A DNA stretch of 64,000 nt, taken from JAEUNX01 sp034004685 (GTDB taxonomy: Bacteria > Pseudomonadota > Gammaproteobacteria > Burkholderiales > Rhodocyclaceae). Position 1 is the stretch's first letter. The number at the start of each line of letters is the position of its first letter. The stretch covers positions 6,519 to 70,518 of the forward strand of contig JAVEWG010000017.1 in NCBI GenBank assembly GCA_034004685.1. The letters run 5' to 3'. Shown in pieces: positions 56,102-64,000 of this stretch. The notes under the pieces are model-generated. The model searched no databases, was not told the origin of the DNA, and worked only from the letters and a program-made list of their open reading frames with translations. Made by a program: the position numbers and the translations under genes.

Positions 56102-58561
56102 CTAAGGGTGGCGAACCCGCAAGCGCATGGCGTTGAGGACCACCAGCAGCGAACTGACGGACATGCCGATCCCCGCCATCCAGGGGGTGACCAGACCCAG
56201 CATAGCCAGGGGAATGGCGGTGAAATTGTAGGCGAAGGCCCACCACAGGTTCTGCCGGATGACCCGCAGACTTCGGTCCGCCAGATCCAGCGCGGCCACC
56301 AGGGCGCCAAGGTTTTCGGTCAGCAGGACCAAGTCCGCCTGATTGCGCGCCAGGTCGGTCCCCCCCCCCATCGCCACCGACACCTGAGCCTGGGCAAGGA
56401 CCGGTGCGTCATTGACACCGTCCCCCACCATCGCCACCACGTCCCCCTGGCTCTGGTAGGCCAGCAAGGCCTGGTGTTTGGCCTGAGGACTCAGCCCGCC
56501 GCGAAAATCCCCGATGCCCAGTGTGCCCGCCACCGCCGCCACGGCGGGCACACTGTCGCCACTCAAAATGGACAAGCCCCGTTTTCGTTGGGCCAAGGCC
56601 GCCATCAGGAAGGCGGCCTCTTCCCGGAGACTATCCGCCAGAAGAAAACCCCCCCACCACTGGCCCGGCCCGCCAAGCACCACCACGCTCCCCATCGCCC
56701 TGTTCAAGCGCTGCAAGGAATCAGGCAAGGGCATCCCCACCAGCTCGGCAACGAATTCCGGTCGGCCCAGCCGCACCGGCAGCCCCCCCAACCGCCCCTC
56801 AACGCCTTGCCCGGTCACCGCGCGCAAATCCGTCACGGCCGCTACCGCCGCGCCGGCCGCACGGCGTACCCCGCCGGCGATGGCATGCTCGGATGCTGCC
56901 TCCAGACCGGCTGCCACCGCCAGCAACTCCGGCTCAGCTCGGTCGATGGCGACGATCTCATCCACCACCATGCGCCCGTGGGTCAGCGTGCCGGTTTTAT
57001 CAAAAACGAATCGATTCGCCTTGGCCAGGGTTTCGATGGCATGCCCGCGGGTGACCAGGACACCTAGCCGCGCCATGGAATCGGTGGCCACCGTCAGGGC
57101 AGCGGGGGTCGCCAGAGACAAGGCGCAAGGACAGCTCACCACCAACACCGAAACGAATACCCACAAGGCCCGGGATGGCTCGATCAGGTACCACCCCACC
57201 CCGGTGACCACTGCCAGGATGAGCAAGGCCACGATGAAACCGCCCGCCACGCGGTCCGCCAGCTCGACGACCCGGGGCTTCTCCATGGCCGCCCGCTCCA
57301 TGAGCCGCTGGATCGCAGCCAGGCGGGTGGCGTCCCCCACCTGTTCCACGCGAATCACCAGGGGACTGGCCGTATTGATGCTGCCCCCGGTCACCGGGGA
57401 GCCCTGGCGCTTGGCTACCGGCGCGCTTTCCCCGGTCAGCAACGCTTCATTGGCTTCACTCTGGCCATCCAGCACCACGCCGTCAGCTGGAATCACCTCT
57501 CCGGGCCTTACGCGCAGAACATCCCCGGAAACCAGTTCGGAGACCGCCACCCGCTGGGGCGCCGGATCTGGCCAGTGAGGCAAACGCTCGGCGAAGGCCG
57601 GGATGACCTTCCCCATTTCCTCCACCCCCCGCACCGCCCGCTGCCGGGCGAGCATCTCAAGATAACGGCCGCACAGCAGGAAAAACACAAACATGGCGAC
57701 GGAATCAAAGTAGACCTCTCCCGCCCCCTTTACCGTGGCCCAGCAGCTGGCCAGGAATGCCGCCCCCACCCCCAGGGCCACCGGCACATCCATGCCCAGT
57801 CGCCGCAGGCGCACGTCCCGCCAGGCCCGGGCGAAGAACGGCGCCGCGGAGTAAAGCACCACCGGAAGGGTCAGGATCAGGCTGGCCCAGCGCAGCAACT
57901 GGGCGATATCCGGCGTCATGTCGCCCTCCCCGGCCAGGTAGGCGGGGATGGCATACATCATGACCTGCATCATTCCGAAACCGGCCACGAACAAGCGCCA
58001 CAGGGCGGAACGCCGCTCCCGGGCGGCAACCTGCTCGGAACGCTCCACGTCGTAGGGGTAGGCCCGATAGCCGATGGCCTGAATTGCCGCGAGAATGTCC
58101 GACAGGCGGGCCACCCGCTCGTCCCAGCGTACTCGGGCGCGACGGGTGGCGTAATTGATCTCGATGGCCGAGACCCCGGGCTGGCGCGCCACGTGCTGCT
58201 CGTTGAGCCAGACGCAAGCCGCGCAGGTAATGCCCTCCAGGATCAGAGCGGCTTCACGCTCATATTCGCCCACCGGACGGACAAAACTCTTCTGGAAATC
58301 CGGATGGTCGAAGAGGCCCAGCTCCTGGAGTTCCTGGGGCAATGCCTCCCGACGGGACTCCGGCAGGGCATCCCGATGGCGGTAATACTCGGTGAGTCCG
58401 CTATCCACAATGGAACGGGCCACCGCCTCGCAGCCGGTACAGCACATCCGCCGCTGAGCTCCGGCAACCGCCACGTAATGTCGCGTTTCAGCGGGAATCG
58501 GCAACCCGCAGTGATAGCAAGAGCCGTCGTCTGCCACCGGCTCGGGAGTGGATGCGGTCAA
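56102..58561 (-). CDS. ccoI: Copper-transporting P1B ATPase of cbb3 assembly
   Basis: 819 residues. N-terminal CxxC region YHCGLPIPAETRHYVAVAG and CCTGCEAVARSI, an HMA domain (GITCAACVWLNEQ), CPC motif (VVSCPCALSLATPAA) near 476, DKTGTLTHGR near 519, and GDGVNDAPVLAQAQVSVAMGGG. The cysteine-rich N-terminus and position next to ccoS identify the FixI/CcoI type that supplies copper for CuB. Start is TTG 58561, with GAGG 8 bases upstream. Confidence 0.95.
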   Translation of the reverse strand: MTASTPEPVADDGSCYHCGLPIPAETRHYVAVAGAQRRMCCTGCEAVARSIVDSGLTEYYRHRDALPESRREALPQELQELGLFDHPDFQKSFVRPVGEYEREAALILEGITCAACVWLNEQHVARQPGVSAIEINYATRRARVRWDERVARLSDILAAIQAIGYRAYPYDVERSEQVAARERRSALWRLFVAGFGMMQVMMYAIPAYLAGEGDMTPDIAQLLRWASLILTLPVVLYSAAPFFARAWRDVRLRRLGMDVPVALGVGAAFLASCWATVKGAGEVYFDSVAMFVFFLLCGRYLEMLARQRAVRGVEEMGKVIPAFAERLPHWPDPAPQRVAVSELVSGDVLRVRPGEVIPADGVVLDGQSEANEALLTGESAPVAKRQGSPVTGGSINTASPLVIRVEQVGDATRLAAIQRLMERAAMEKPRVVELADRVAGGFIVALLILAVVTGVGWYLIEPSRALWVFVSVLVVSCPCALSLATPAALTVATDSMARLGVLVTRGHAIETLAKANRFVFDKTGTLTHGRMVVDEIVAIDRAEPELLAVAAGLEAASEHAIAGGVRRAAGAAVAAVTDLRAVTGQGVEGRLGGLPVRLGRPEFVAELVGMPLPDSLQRLNRAMGSVVVLGGPGQWWGGFLLADSLREEAAFLMAALAQRKRGLSILSGDSVPAVAAVAGTLGIGDFRGGLSPQAKHQALLAYQSQGDVVAMVGDGVNDAPVLAQAQVSVAMGGGTDLARNQADLVLLTENLGALVAALDLADRSLRVIRQNLWWAFAYNFTAIPLAMLGLVTPWMAGIGMSVSSLLVVLNAMRLRVRHP

Positions 58562-58789
58562 GGGAAAACCTCAGCAAGTCGTTAAGTGGCCAGCCCCGGC
58601 CACGCCAGGACCGGCGGGTTGTACCATAAAGGCGGCCGGCCAACCTAACCAGGCTCAACACGCGTGAACGTCATGCCCGCATCAAGACCAACGCATCAAG
58701 GCGGCCCCGCGTTTCGCGGCACAGTTGGCAGACAAGGCGTCAAACTTGTCCCAAGATGCACCCAGGACATACCAGAAAAGGAGTCCATC

Positions 58790-59080
58790 ATGAGCGATGC
58801 CAACAGTCGGCCCGAAACGGACGTTACCGGCTTCCTCGAGCGCTACCCCCATCTTTCAACCTGCCTGGCATCCTGGGGCACCCTGGCATGCCGCCGTGTT
58901 CTGATGGGTTTGATGAACGATACCCGCAATGGCCAGCGCAAGGGCTTCCCCGCCCAGGATGCCCTGACCGTATTCCGGCTCCTGCAAGAACACGACAACA
59001 AGTTCCCGCAATTCGACGACTCTTCCGATAGTCCCTGCTGGATCGACGCCAGCCAGACCAGAACCTACTGGAAAGCCTAG
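58790..59080 (+). CDS. Conserved hypothetical protein
   Basis: 96 residues from ATG 58790, with AAGGAG upstream. Sequence includes FLERYPHLSTCLASWGTLACRRVLMGLMNDTRNGQRKGFP and TVFRLLQEHDNKFPQFDDS. Soluble, helical, three cysteines. I do not recognise a family. It is a single gene divergent from ccoI, in an intergenic area without an FNR box, and precedes the tRNA-Thr terminator. Confidence 0.75.
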   Translation: MSDANSRPETDVTGFLERYPHLSTCLASWGTLACRRVLMGLMNDTRNGQRKGFPAQDALTVFRLLQEHDNKFPQFDDSSDSPCWIDASQTRTYWKA

Positions 59081-59134
59081 ACCCGAATCACCATCAACCG
59101 AACGGCCCCTCTGCGCGGCCCTGACCGAATGCAA

Positions 59135-59160
59135 AAGGGCCCGCGAAAACGCGGGCCCTT
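59135..59160 (-). terminator. Terminator after tRNA-Thr
   Basis: AAGGGCCCGCG-(4)-CGCGGGCCCTT with T's following on the minus strand; 6 bp beyond the tRNA 3' end. It can also stop the convergent hypothetical gene. Confidence 0.85.
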
Positions 59161-59165
59161 GGGTT

Positions 59166-59241
<76 letters not shown>

Positions 59242-59293
59242 GAGGGAGCGGAGTCTACCACCCCGTATCCGGCCCTAGCAACGCCGCGTGGCA

Positions 59294-60193
59294 TCAGGAC
59301 CAAAGACCGGGCTCGGCAAACGCTTGCTTCAGGGCGTCCAGCAGCAGGCGCACCCTCAGGGGGAGGCGACGGCGCTCGGGGAAGACCACATAGATTCCGA
59401 CCTTGGGCGCGGCGTATTCGTCCAGCACGCTGACCAGGCGGCCGGCGGCCAGATCCTCGCCCACCTCCCACATGGAACGCCAGGCCAGTCCCAATCCGGC
59501 CAGCACCCAATCATGGAGGACCGCGCCATCGTTGCATTCAAAACGGCCTGATAATTTGTACGTCTGGACCACATCAGGCTGCTCCGGATCCCGCAGGAGC
59601 CAGCCCCGCTGCTGGGATAGGGACAGGCAATCATGGCCGGCCAGGTCTTCGGGCACTCCGGGCCTGCCGCAACGGGCGATGTAGACGGGACTGGCCACCA
59701 CCACCCGCCGCATCTCCGCCAGGCGCAGGGAGGCCAGGCTGGAATCGGTCATTTCCCCGATCCGCACCGCGCAATCGAAACCCTCGTTGATCAGATCCAC
59801 GACTCGATCCGCCAGATCCAGGGTACAACTGACCTCTGGATGCTCCCCCAAAAAGCGTTGCACCACCGGCGCCACATGGCGCCGCCCGAATCCCGCCGGC
59901 GCTGACACCTTGATATGGCCGCTGGCCTTGACGCCCCCCAGGCTCACCGCGGCTTCCGCGTTGGCCAGGTCATTGAGAATGCGCTGGCAGTCCTCCAGGA
60001 ACGCAGCCCCTTCGAATGTCAGGTTGATCCGGCGGGTCGTCCGGACCATCAGGCGCACGCCCAGGCGCTGCTCCAAGGCATCCATGCGGCGGCCGATGAT
60101 CGCCGGGGTCACCCCTTCGGCCCGGGCCGCCGCCGACAAGCTACCGCGCGTCACCACCTCCACGAAACTTTGAATTTGCTTGAAGCTGTCCAT
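59294..60193 (-). CDS. LysR-family transcriptional regulator
   Basis: 299 residues. N-terminal winged HTH (FVEVVTRGSLSAAARAEGVTPAIIGRRMDALEQRLG), then a substrate-binding domain (SGHIKVSAPAGFGRRHVAPVV, GFDCAVRIGEM). Divergent from aceB, which it may control since LysR regulators often govern the adjacent divergent gene; the ligand is not deducible. The 3' end lies 53 bp from the tRNA-Thr. Confidence 0.9.
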   Translation of the reverse strand: MDSFKQIQSFVEVVTRGSLSAAARAEGVTPAIIGRRMDALEQRLGVRLMVRTTRRINLTFEGAAFLEDCQRILNDLANAEAAVSLGGVKASGHIKVSAPAGFGRRHVAPVVQRFLGEHPEVSCTLDLADRVVDLINEGFDCAVRIGEMTDSSLASLRLAEMRRVVVASPVYIARCGRPGVPEDLAGHDCLSLSQQRGWLLRDPEQPDVVQTYKLSGRFECNDGAVLHDWVLAGLGLAWRSMWEVGEDLAAGRLVSVLDEYAAPKVGIYVVFPERRRLPLRVRLLLDALKQAFAEPGLWS

Positions 60194-60529
60194 CTTGTAC
60201 TTAAAAGCAAAGATAAATTGATTTGATCTTATCTTCTATCTCTTGCCTTGATGCAATAGACTTCGCCGCAACTTGGGGCAGGAGACCAACCCAAAGCCAA
60301 GGCGCGGCATCGGCGGAGCGTCGTCGAACATAAGGCGCCACCATGAATCCGGATTATGAAGGTAGTGGAGGTAGTGGAATTCCCCAGCCCACCAGCGAAC
60401 CCTGGGAAAACCGCAGCGCCGGCCCAAAGGAGCCCAGGGCGTGAAACGGTGGGCAGCCGCCGGGCCCGCCAGCTATCTTTCTAGAGTCAATTACCAATCA
60501 ATCAAACCGATGCACAAGGAGTAGCTTCC
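60194..60529. other. Intergenic region lysR/aceB
   Basis: 336 bp without a gene. AT-rich near the LysR start, where its promoter and LysR sites are expected. A perfect 9-bp tandem repeat GGTAGTGGA-GGTAGTGGA lies at 60361-60378. The aceB ribosome site is AAGGAG just before ATG 60530. Confidence 0.45.
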
Positions 60530-62128
60530 ATGGCCCTCACCCTCCCCGCCGGCATGCAGATCAATGCGCCGCTCCAGCCCGAATGGGAATCCATCCTCAG
60601 CCCCGCCGCCCTGGAGTTCGTCGCCAAGCTGCACCGCGCCTTCGAACCGCGCCGCCAGGAACTGCTGAAGGCCCGTGTTGCCCGCCAGGCCCGCATCGAC
60701 GCCGGCGAAATGCCCGACTTCCTGGCCGAGACCAAGCACATCCGCGAAGGCGACTGGAAGATCGCTCCGCTACCCAAGGCCTTGGAACGCCGCCGCGTGG
60801 AAATCACCGGCCCGGTGGAAGCCAAGATGATCATCAACGCCTTCAACTCCGGCGCTGATTCTTACATGACCGACTTCGAGGACTCCAACAGCCCGAAGTG
60901 GGAAAACCAGATCCAGGGCCAGGTGAACCTGTTCAAGGCCATCCGCCGCGAACTCAGCTTCAAGAACGAAGCCGGCAAGGAATACAAGCTCAACGACAAG
61001 ATCGCCACCCTGCAGATCCGCCCCCGCGGCTGGCACCTCGACGAGAAGCACGTCCTCGTTGACGGTCAACGCGTCTCCGGCGGCATCTTCGACTTCGGCC
61101 TGGTCTTCTTCCACAACGCCAAGGAACAGATCGCCCGGGGCGCCGGCCCCTTCTACTACCTGCCGAAGATGGAATCGCACCTCGAAGCCCGCCTGTGGAA
61201 CGACATCTTCGTCATGGCCCAGGACCACTGCGGCATCCCGCAGGGCACGATCAAGGCGACGGTGCTGGTCGAGACCATCCTCGCCACCTTCGAGATGGAA
61301 GAAATCCTCTACGAGCTGCGCAACCACTCCGCCGGGCTGAATGCCGGTCGCTGGGACTACATCTTCTCGTGCATCAAGAAGTTCAAGAAGAACCAGGACT
61401 TCTGCCTCGCCCAGCGCGGCGCGATCACCATGGAAGTGCCCTTCATGCGCAGCTACGCCCTGGCCCTGGTGCAGGCCTGCCACAAGCGCGGTGCCCCCGC
61501 CATGGGCGGCATGTCGGCCCTGATCCCGATCAAGAACGACCCCGTCGCCAATGAAAAGGCCCTGGCCGGCATCCGTCACGACAAGACCCGGGACGCCAAC
61601 GACGGCTTCGACGGCGGCTGGGTGGCCCACCCCGGTCTGGTTTCCATCGCCGCCGAAGAGTTCCAGAAGGTGCTCGGCGAACATCCCAACCAATGGGAAA
61701 AGCAGGTGTCCGGTTCCTTCGGTCCCAAGGACTGGCTCAACTTCGTGCCCGAGCAGCCCATCACAGAAACCGGCCTGCGCAACAACATCAACGTCGGCAT
61801 CCACTACCTGGGTAGCTGGCTGGCCGGCAACGGCTGCGTGCCCATCCACAACCTGATGGAAGACGCCGCCACCGCCGAAATCTCCCGCTCCCAGGTATGG
61901 CAGTGGGTCGTGTCGCCCAAGGGCGTGCTGGACGATGGCCGCAAGGTCACCGCCGACATGGTGCGCGGCATGATCGCCGAAGAGCTGGCCAAGGTGAAGG
62001 CCAGCGTCAGCGCTGCCGGCGAAGACACCGCCACCTACGACCAGGCCGCAGTCATCTTCGACACGATGTCCCTCACCCCGGAGTACCCCGAGTTCCTCAC
62101 CCTGCCCCTGTACGAGGCCATGGCGTAA
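60530..62128 (+). CDS. aceB: Malate synthase A
   Basis: 532 residues. Condenses glyoxylate and acetyl-CoA to malate in the glyoxylate shunt. Family signatures: PLPKALERRRVEITGPVEAKMIINAFNSGA, SYMTDFEDSNSPKW, YLPKMESHLEARLWND, VLVETILATFEMEEILYELR, SAGLNAGRWDYIFSCIK, and the acid-base-carrying C-terminal region with RSQVWQWV. Supports growth on acetate or fatty acids, and links with PHA turnover. Confidence 0.96.
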   Translation: MALTLPAGMQINAPLQPEWESILSPAALEFVAKLHRAFEPRRQELLKARVARQARIDAGEMPDFLAETKHIREGDWKIAPLPKALERRRVEITGPVEAKMIINAFNSGADSYMTDFEDSNSPKWENQIQGQVNLFKAIRRELSFKNEAGKEYKLNDKIATLQIRPRGWHLDEKHVLVDGQRVSGGIFDFGLVFFHNAKEQIARGAGPFYYLPKMESHLEARLWNDIFVMAQDHCGIPQGTIKATVLVETILATFEMEEILYELRNHSAGLNAGRWDYIFSCIKKFKKNQDFCLAQRGAITMEVPFMRSYALALVQACHKRGAPAMGGMSALIPIKNDPVANEKALAGIRHDKTRDANDGFDGGWVAHPGLVSIAAEEFQKVLGEHPNQWEKQVSGSFGPKDWLNFVPEQPITETGLRNNINVGIHYLGSWLAGNGCVPIHNLMEDAATAEISRSQVWQWVVSPKGVLDDGRKVTADMVRGMIAEELAKVKASVSAAGEDTATYDQAAVIFDTMSLTPEYPEFLTLPLYEAMA

Positions 62129-62138
62129 ATCGGGCCTT

Positions 62139-62168
62139 CGCTTCCGCCCGCCCGCGCGGGCGGAAGCG
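62139..62168. terminator. 12-bp inverted repeat after aceB
   Basis: CGCTTCCGCCCG-CCCGCG-CGGGCGGAAGCG with no T-run. Probably limits readthrough or protects the aceB mRNA. Confidence 0.5.
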
Positions 62169-62247
62169 AACGTATCGCCACGGGCAAGCCACCCCGGCCC
62201 CTCGGGGGCCGGATCAAGTCTTGCCCTTTTCACAGCAGGAAGAAACC

Positions 62248-63042
62248 ATGAATTTTTCCGGCAAGGCAGGCTTGGTCACCGGCAGCGGTTCCGGCATCGG
62301 CGCGGCTGTGGCCCAGGGCTACGCCCAGCGCGGCGGCGCCGTGGTGGTGGCCGACTTCAACGAGCGCAATGCGCAAAAAATCGCCGCCGGTATCGTCGAC
62401 CGTGGCGGCAGGGCCGTGGCGGTCAAGGCGGACGTGACCAAGCTGGAAGACATCGAGCGCATGATCGCCATCGCCACGGACACCTTCGGCCGGCTCGACT
62501 TCCTGCACAACAACGCCTACGGCTTCCCGCCCAAGGTCGGCGCCCCGGCCAGGATCGCCGAGATGACGGACATGTTCTGGGAATACGGCCTGAACGTCGG
62601 CCTCACCTCCTGCTTCCGTGCCGCCCGCGCCGCCATTCCCATCATGCAGCGCCAGGGTGGCGGCTCCATCGTCAACACCGCCTCCATCTCCGGCCTGTTC
62701 GCCGATCCGGGCAGCGCCTGCTACAACGCGGTGAAGGCCGGCCTCATCAATTTCACCCGTACCCTGGCCTGCGAATACGGCGCCGACGGCATCCGCGCCA
62801 ACTGTGTGTGCCCCGGCGTCATCGACACCCCCATGACCGGCGGCGCCTTCAATCTGGTGCCGGGCATGCGCGACGCCGCCATCGCCCAGGTCCCCCTGGG
62901 CCGCCTGGGCACCCCCCAGGAAATGGCCAACGTCGTGCTGTTCCTCGCCTCCGACCTCGCCTCTTTCGTCACCGGCGCCGCCTACGTGGCCGACGGTGGG
63001 CAGACAGTGGATTCCGGTAACGTCTTTTCCAAGTTCAAATAA
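62248..63042 (+). CDS. Short-chain dehydrogenase/reductase
   Basis: 264 residues. Cofactor motif TGSGSGIG at 11-18, VVADFNERN indicating NAD preference (Asp after the second strand), NNAYG, catalytic Ser (NTASISG) and YxxxK (YNAVK), PGVIDTPM, and GAAYVADGGQTV end. ATG 62248 follows AGGA. Substrate unknown; the position 120 bp after aceB suggests a shared carbon-metabolism unit but a hairpin lies between them. Confidence 0.93.
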   Translation: MNFSGKAGLVTGSGSGIGAAVAQGYAQRGGAVVVADFNERNAQKIAAGIVDRGGRAVAVKADVTKLEDIERMIAIATDTFGRLDFLHNNAYGFPPKVGAPARIAEMTDMFWEYGLNVGLTSCFRAARAAIPIMQRQGGGSIVNTASISGLFADPGSACYNAVKAGLINFTRTLACEYGADGIRANCVCPGVIDTPMTGGAFNLVPGMRDAAIAQVPLGRLGTPQEMANVVLFLASDLASFVTGAAYVADGGQTVDSGNVFSKFK

Positions 63043-63444
63043 GCCTGCCCCTTCAGCCCCTCCCGATCAGGACCCAGGGGCTGCCGTTTTCTCCGCCCGG
63101 ATGCCCAGGACGAACATCCAGGTTGCCGCCTACCCTGCTCACTTTTCGGTCCGCCAGGTCTTGAAAAGTCAGCATTTCTGATTGTGCCCAGGGCCGGGGC
63201 TAGCTAATCTGCCGCTACCTCGGCGAAAATGCGCGTTGTTCCAAGTTGAGAAGGCCTTGGGCCGCACCCGCGATCAATGGCGCGGACGGCCCGAACCGCT
63301 CGGGGCAAGGATGGCCAATCCGCCCCGACGGGCCGTACCCGCTCGGCATCAAGCTACTTACCAGCGGGTTTGGTCGGAATTCTTTGAATTTGAGCGCAAA
63401 TCACAATGGCATCAATGAGAAAACTAGAAACAGGGAAGGACGCC
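63043..63444. other. Intergenic region before marR
   Basis: About 400 bp without a supported gene. AATTCTTTGAATT (63379-63391) is a short AT-rich inverted word in front of the MarR gene and could be its operator. The rest looks like ordinary GC-rich spacer. Confidence 0.35.
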
Positions 63445-63963
63445 GTGACCACAGAGGAAGGGACGAGCAGCGCACAGGCCATCATGCCCGGCGTCGACCC
63501 CATCGCCAGCCACCGCAGGGACATCAAGCTGGGCTACCTCCTCCATGACGTCTCCCGCATGAGGCGCACGGCCTTCGACCAGTTGATGAAGCCTCTGGGC
63601 ATCACCCGCGCCCAATGGTGGGTGATTGCCTACTTGTCGCGGCACGACGGCATGGCCCAGACCGAGCTGGCCGACAAGCTGGATGTGGGCAAGGCCAGCC
63701 TGGGCTCCCTGCTGGATCGACTGGAGGCCACGGCCTTCATCGAGCGGCGGCCAGACCCTTCCGATCGCCGGGTCAAACGGATTTTCCTGGCTCCCCCCGC
63801 CCTCCAGGTCCTGGAACAGCTGGCGGAAATGGAGGCCACCTTCAATCGGGAAATCCTGAAGGAACTCTCGGAAGACGATCGCCGGGAACTGATCCGGATG
63901 CTCTCATCCATCAAGAGCTCCCTCACCCACCTGGACGCTCCCAGCGCCCTGCCCAGCAGCTGA
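63445..63963 (+). CDS. MarR-family transcriptional regulator
   Basis: 172 residues from GTG 63445, which has AAGGA 4 bases upstream; ATG 63406 would add 13 residues but has no ribosome site. Winged helix core LGITRAQWWVIAYLSRHDGMAQTELADKLDVGKASLGSLLDRLEATAFIERRPDPSDRRVKRIFL is classic MarR, with the DRR wing. Usually represses a neighbouring gene in response to phenolic compounds; the target may lie beyond the window. Confidence 0.9.
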   Translation: MTTEEGTSSAQAIMPGVDPIASHRRDIKLGYLLHDVSRMRRTAFDQLMKPLGITRAQWWVIAYLSRHDGMAQTELADKLDVGKASLGSLLDRLEATAFIERRPDPSDRRVKRIFLAPPALQVLEQLAEMEATFNREILKELSEDDRRELIRMLSSIKSSLTHLDAPSALPSS

Positions 63964-64000
63964 AACCCGGGGCTCCGGGGCCGGAGCCCCCCGCGGCTAG

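Noticed and set aside
60361..60378. Possible CRISPR or minisatellite
   Set aside because: Only two 9-bp copies without spacers. No CRISPR array or cas gene was found in the window.
62139..62168. Classical Rho-independent terminator after aceB
   Set aside because: The 12-bp inverted repeat is strong, but no T-run follows on either strand, so it is reported only as a hairpin with modest confidence.

Overview
The window is GC-rich DNA from a facultatively anaerobic, respiring betaproteobacterium. The gene order and families (cbb3 oxidase with its own assembly genes, FNR/DNR regulators, class I PHA synthase, nadE-glnB, hppA/ppa) look most like Rhodocyclales, but this is inferred from protein content, not from a marker gene. 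There is one 100-N scaffold gap at 2384-2483.

Region 1 (about 160-15685) is an integrated mobile element of about 15.5 kb, inserted at the 3' end of a tRNA-Ser(CGA) gene. A 14-bp repeat of the tRNA end (160-173 and 15672-15685) bounds it. It carries a tyrosine integrase, a HigBA-type toxin-antitoxin pair, a C4/CI-type antisense RNA immunity region with small genes behind it, and an early operon (AlpA-like regulator, small Cys-rich protein, lambda-O-like initiator with six internal 18-bp iterons, DnaB helicase). A long second operon encodes a virion-like protein, a 1574-residue polyvalent protein (ParB-like, zincin and LPD38-like regions) with an HNH-type gene nested in another frame, small packaging-type genes and a phosphoribosyltransferase fragment. 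No large terminase, portal, capsid or tail gene is visible. The best reading is a phage satellite, or a strongly reduced prophage, that depends on a helper. The two large operons share a 17-bp operator-like sequence.

Region 2 (15.7-30 kb) is core chromosome: mltF, serS, rarA, lolA, ftsK, a Crp-type regulator, trxB, an Smr protein, glnB, nadE and a FemAB/GNAT-like protein. Region 3 (30-36.3 kb) has the proton-pumping pyrophosphatase hppA converging on the soluble pyrophosphatase ppa, then copper handling (copZ, copA and a frameshifted CueR-like regulator).

Region 4 (36.3-58.6 kb) is an oxygen/nitric-oxide respiratory block. It holds hemN and fnr with a shared FNR box, two hemerythrin proteins, SirB2, NnrS, a DNR-like regulator, a diiron ODP-like protein paired with a soluble chemotaxis-type protein, phaC, a beta-CASP nuclease, an FNR-box-driven universal stress protein, and the cluster ccoI-ccoS-ccoN-O-Q-P-ccoG-ccoH. 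FNR-type boxes precede several of these units. One box between ccoS and ccoN is placed to drive a roughly 108-nt untranslated transcript that ends at a strong terminator: a candidate FNR-dependent small RNA.

Region 5 (58.6-64 kb) has tRNA-Thr(CGT), a LysR regulator divergent from malate synthase aceB, an SDR dehydrogenase and a MarR regulator.
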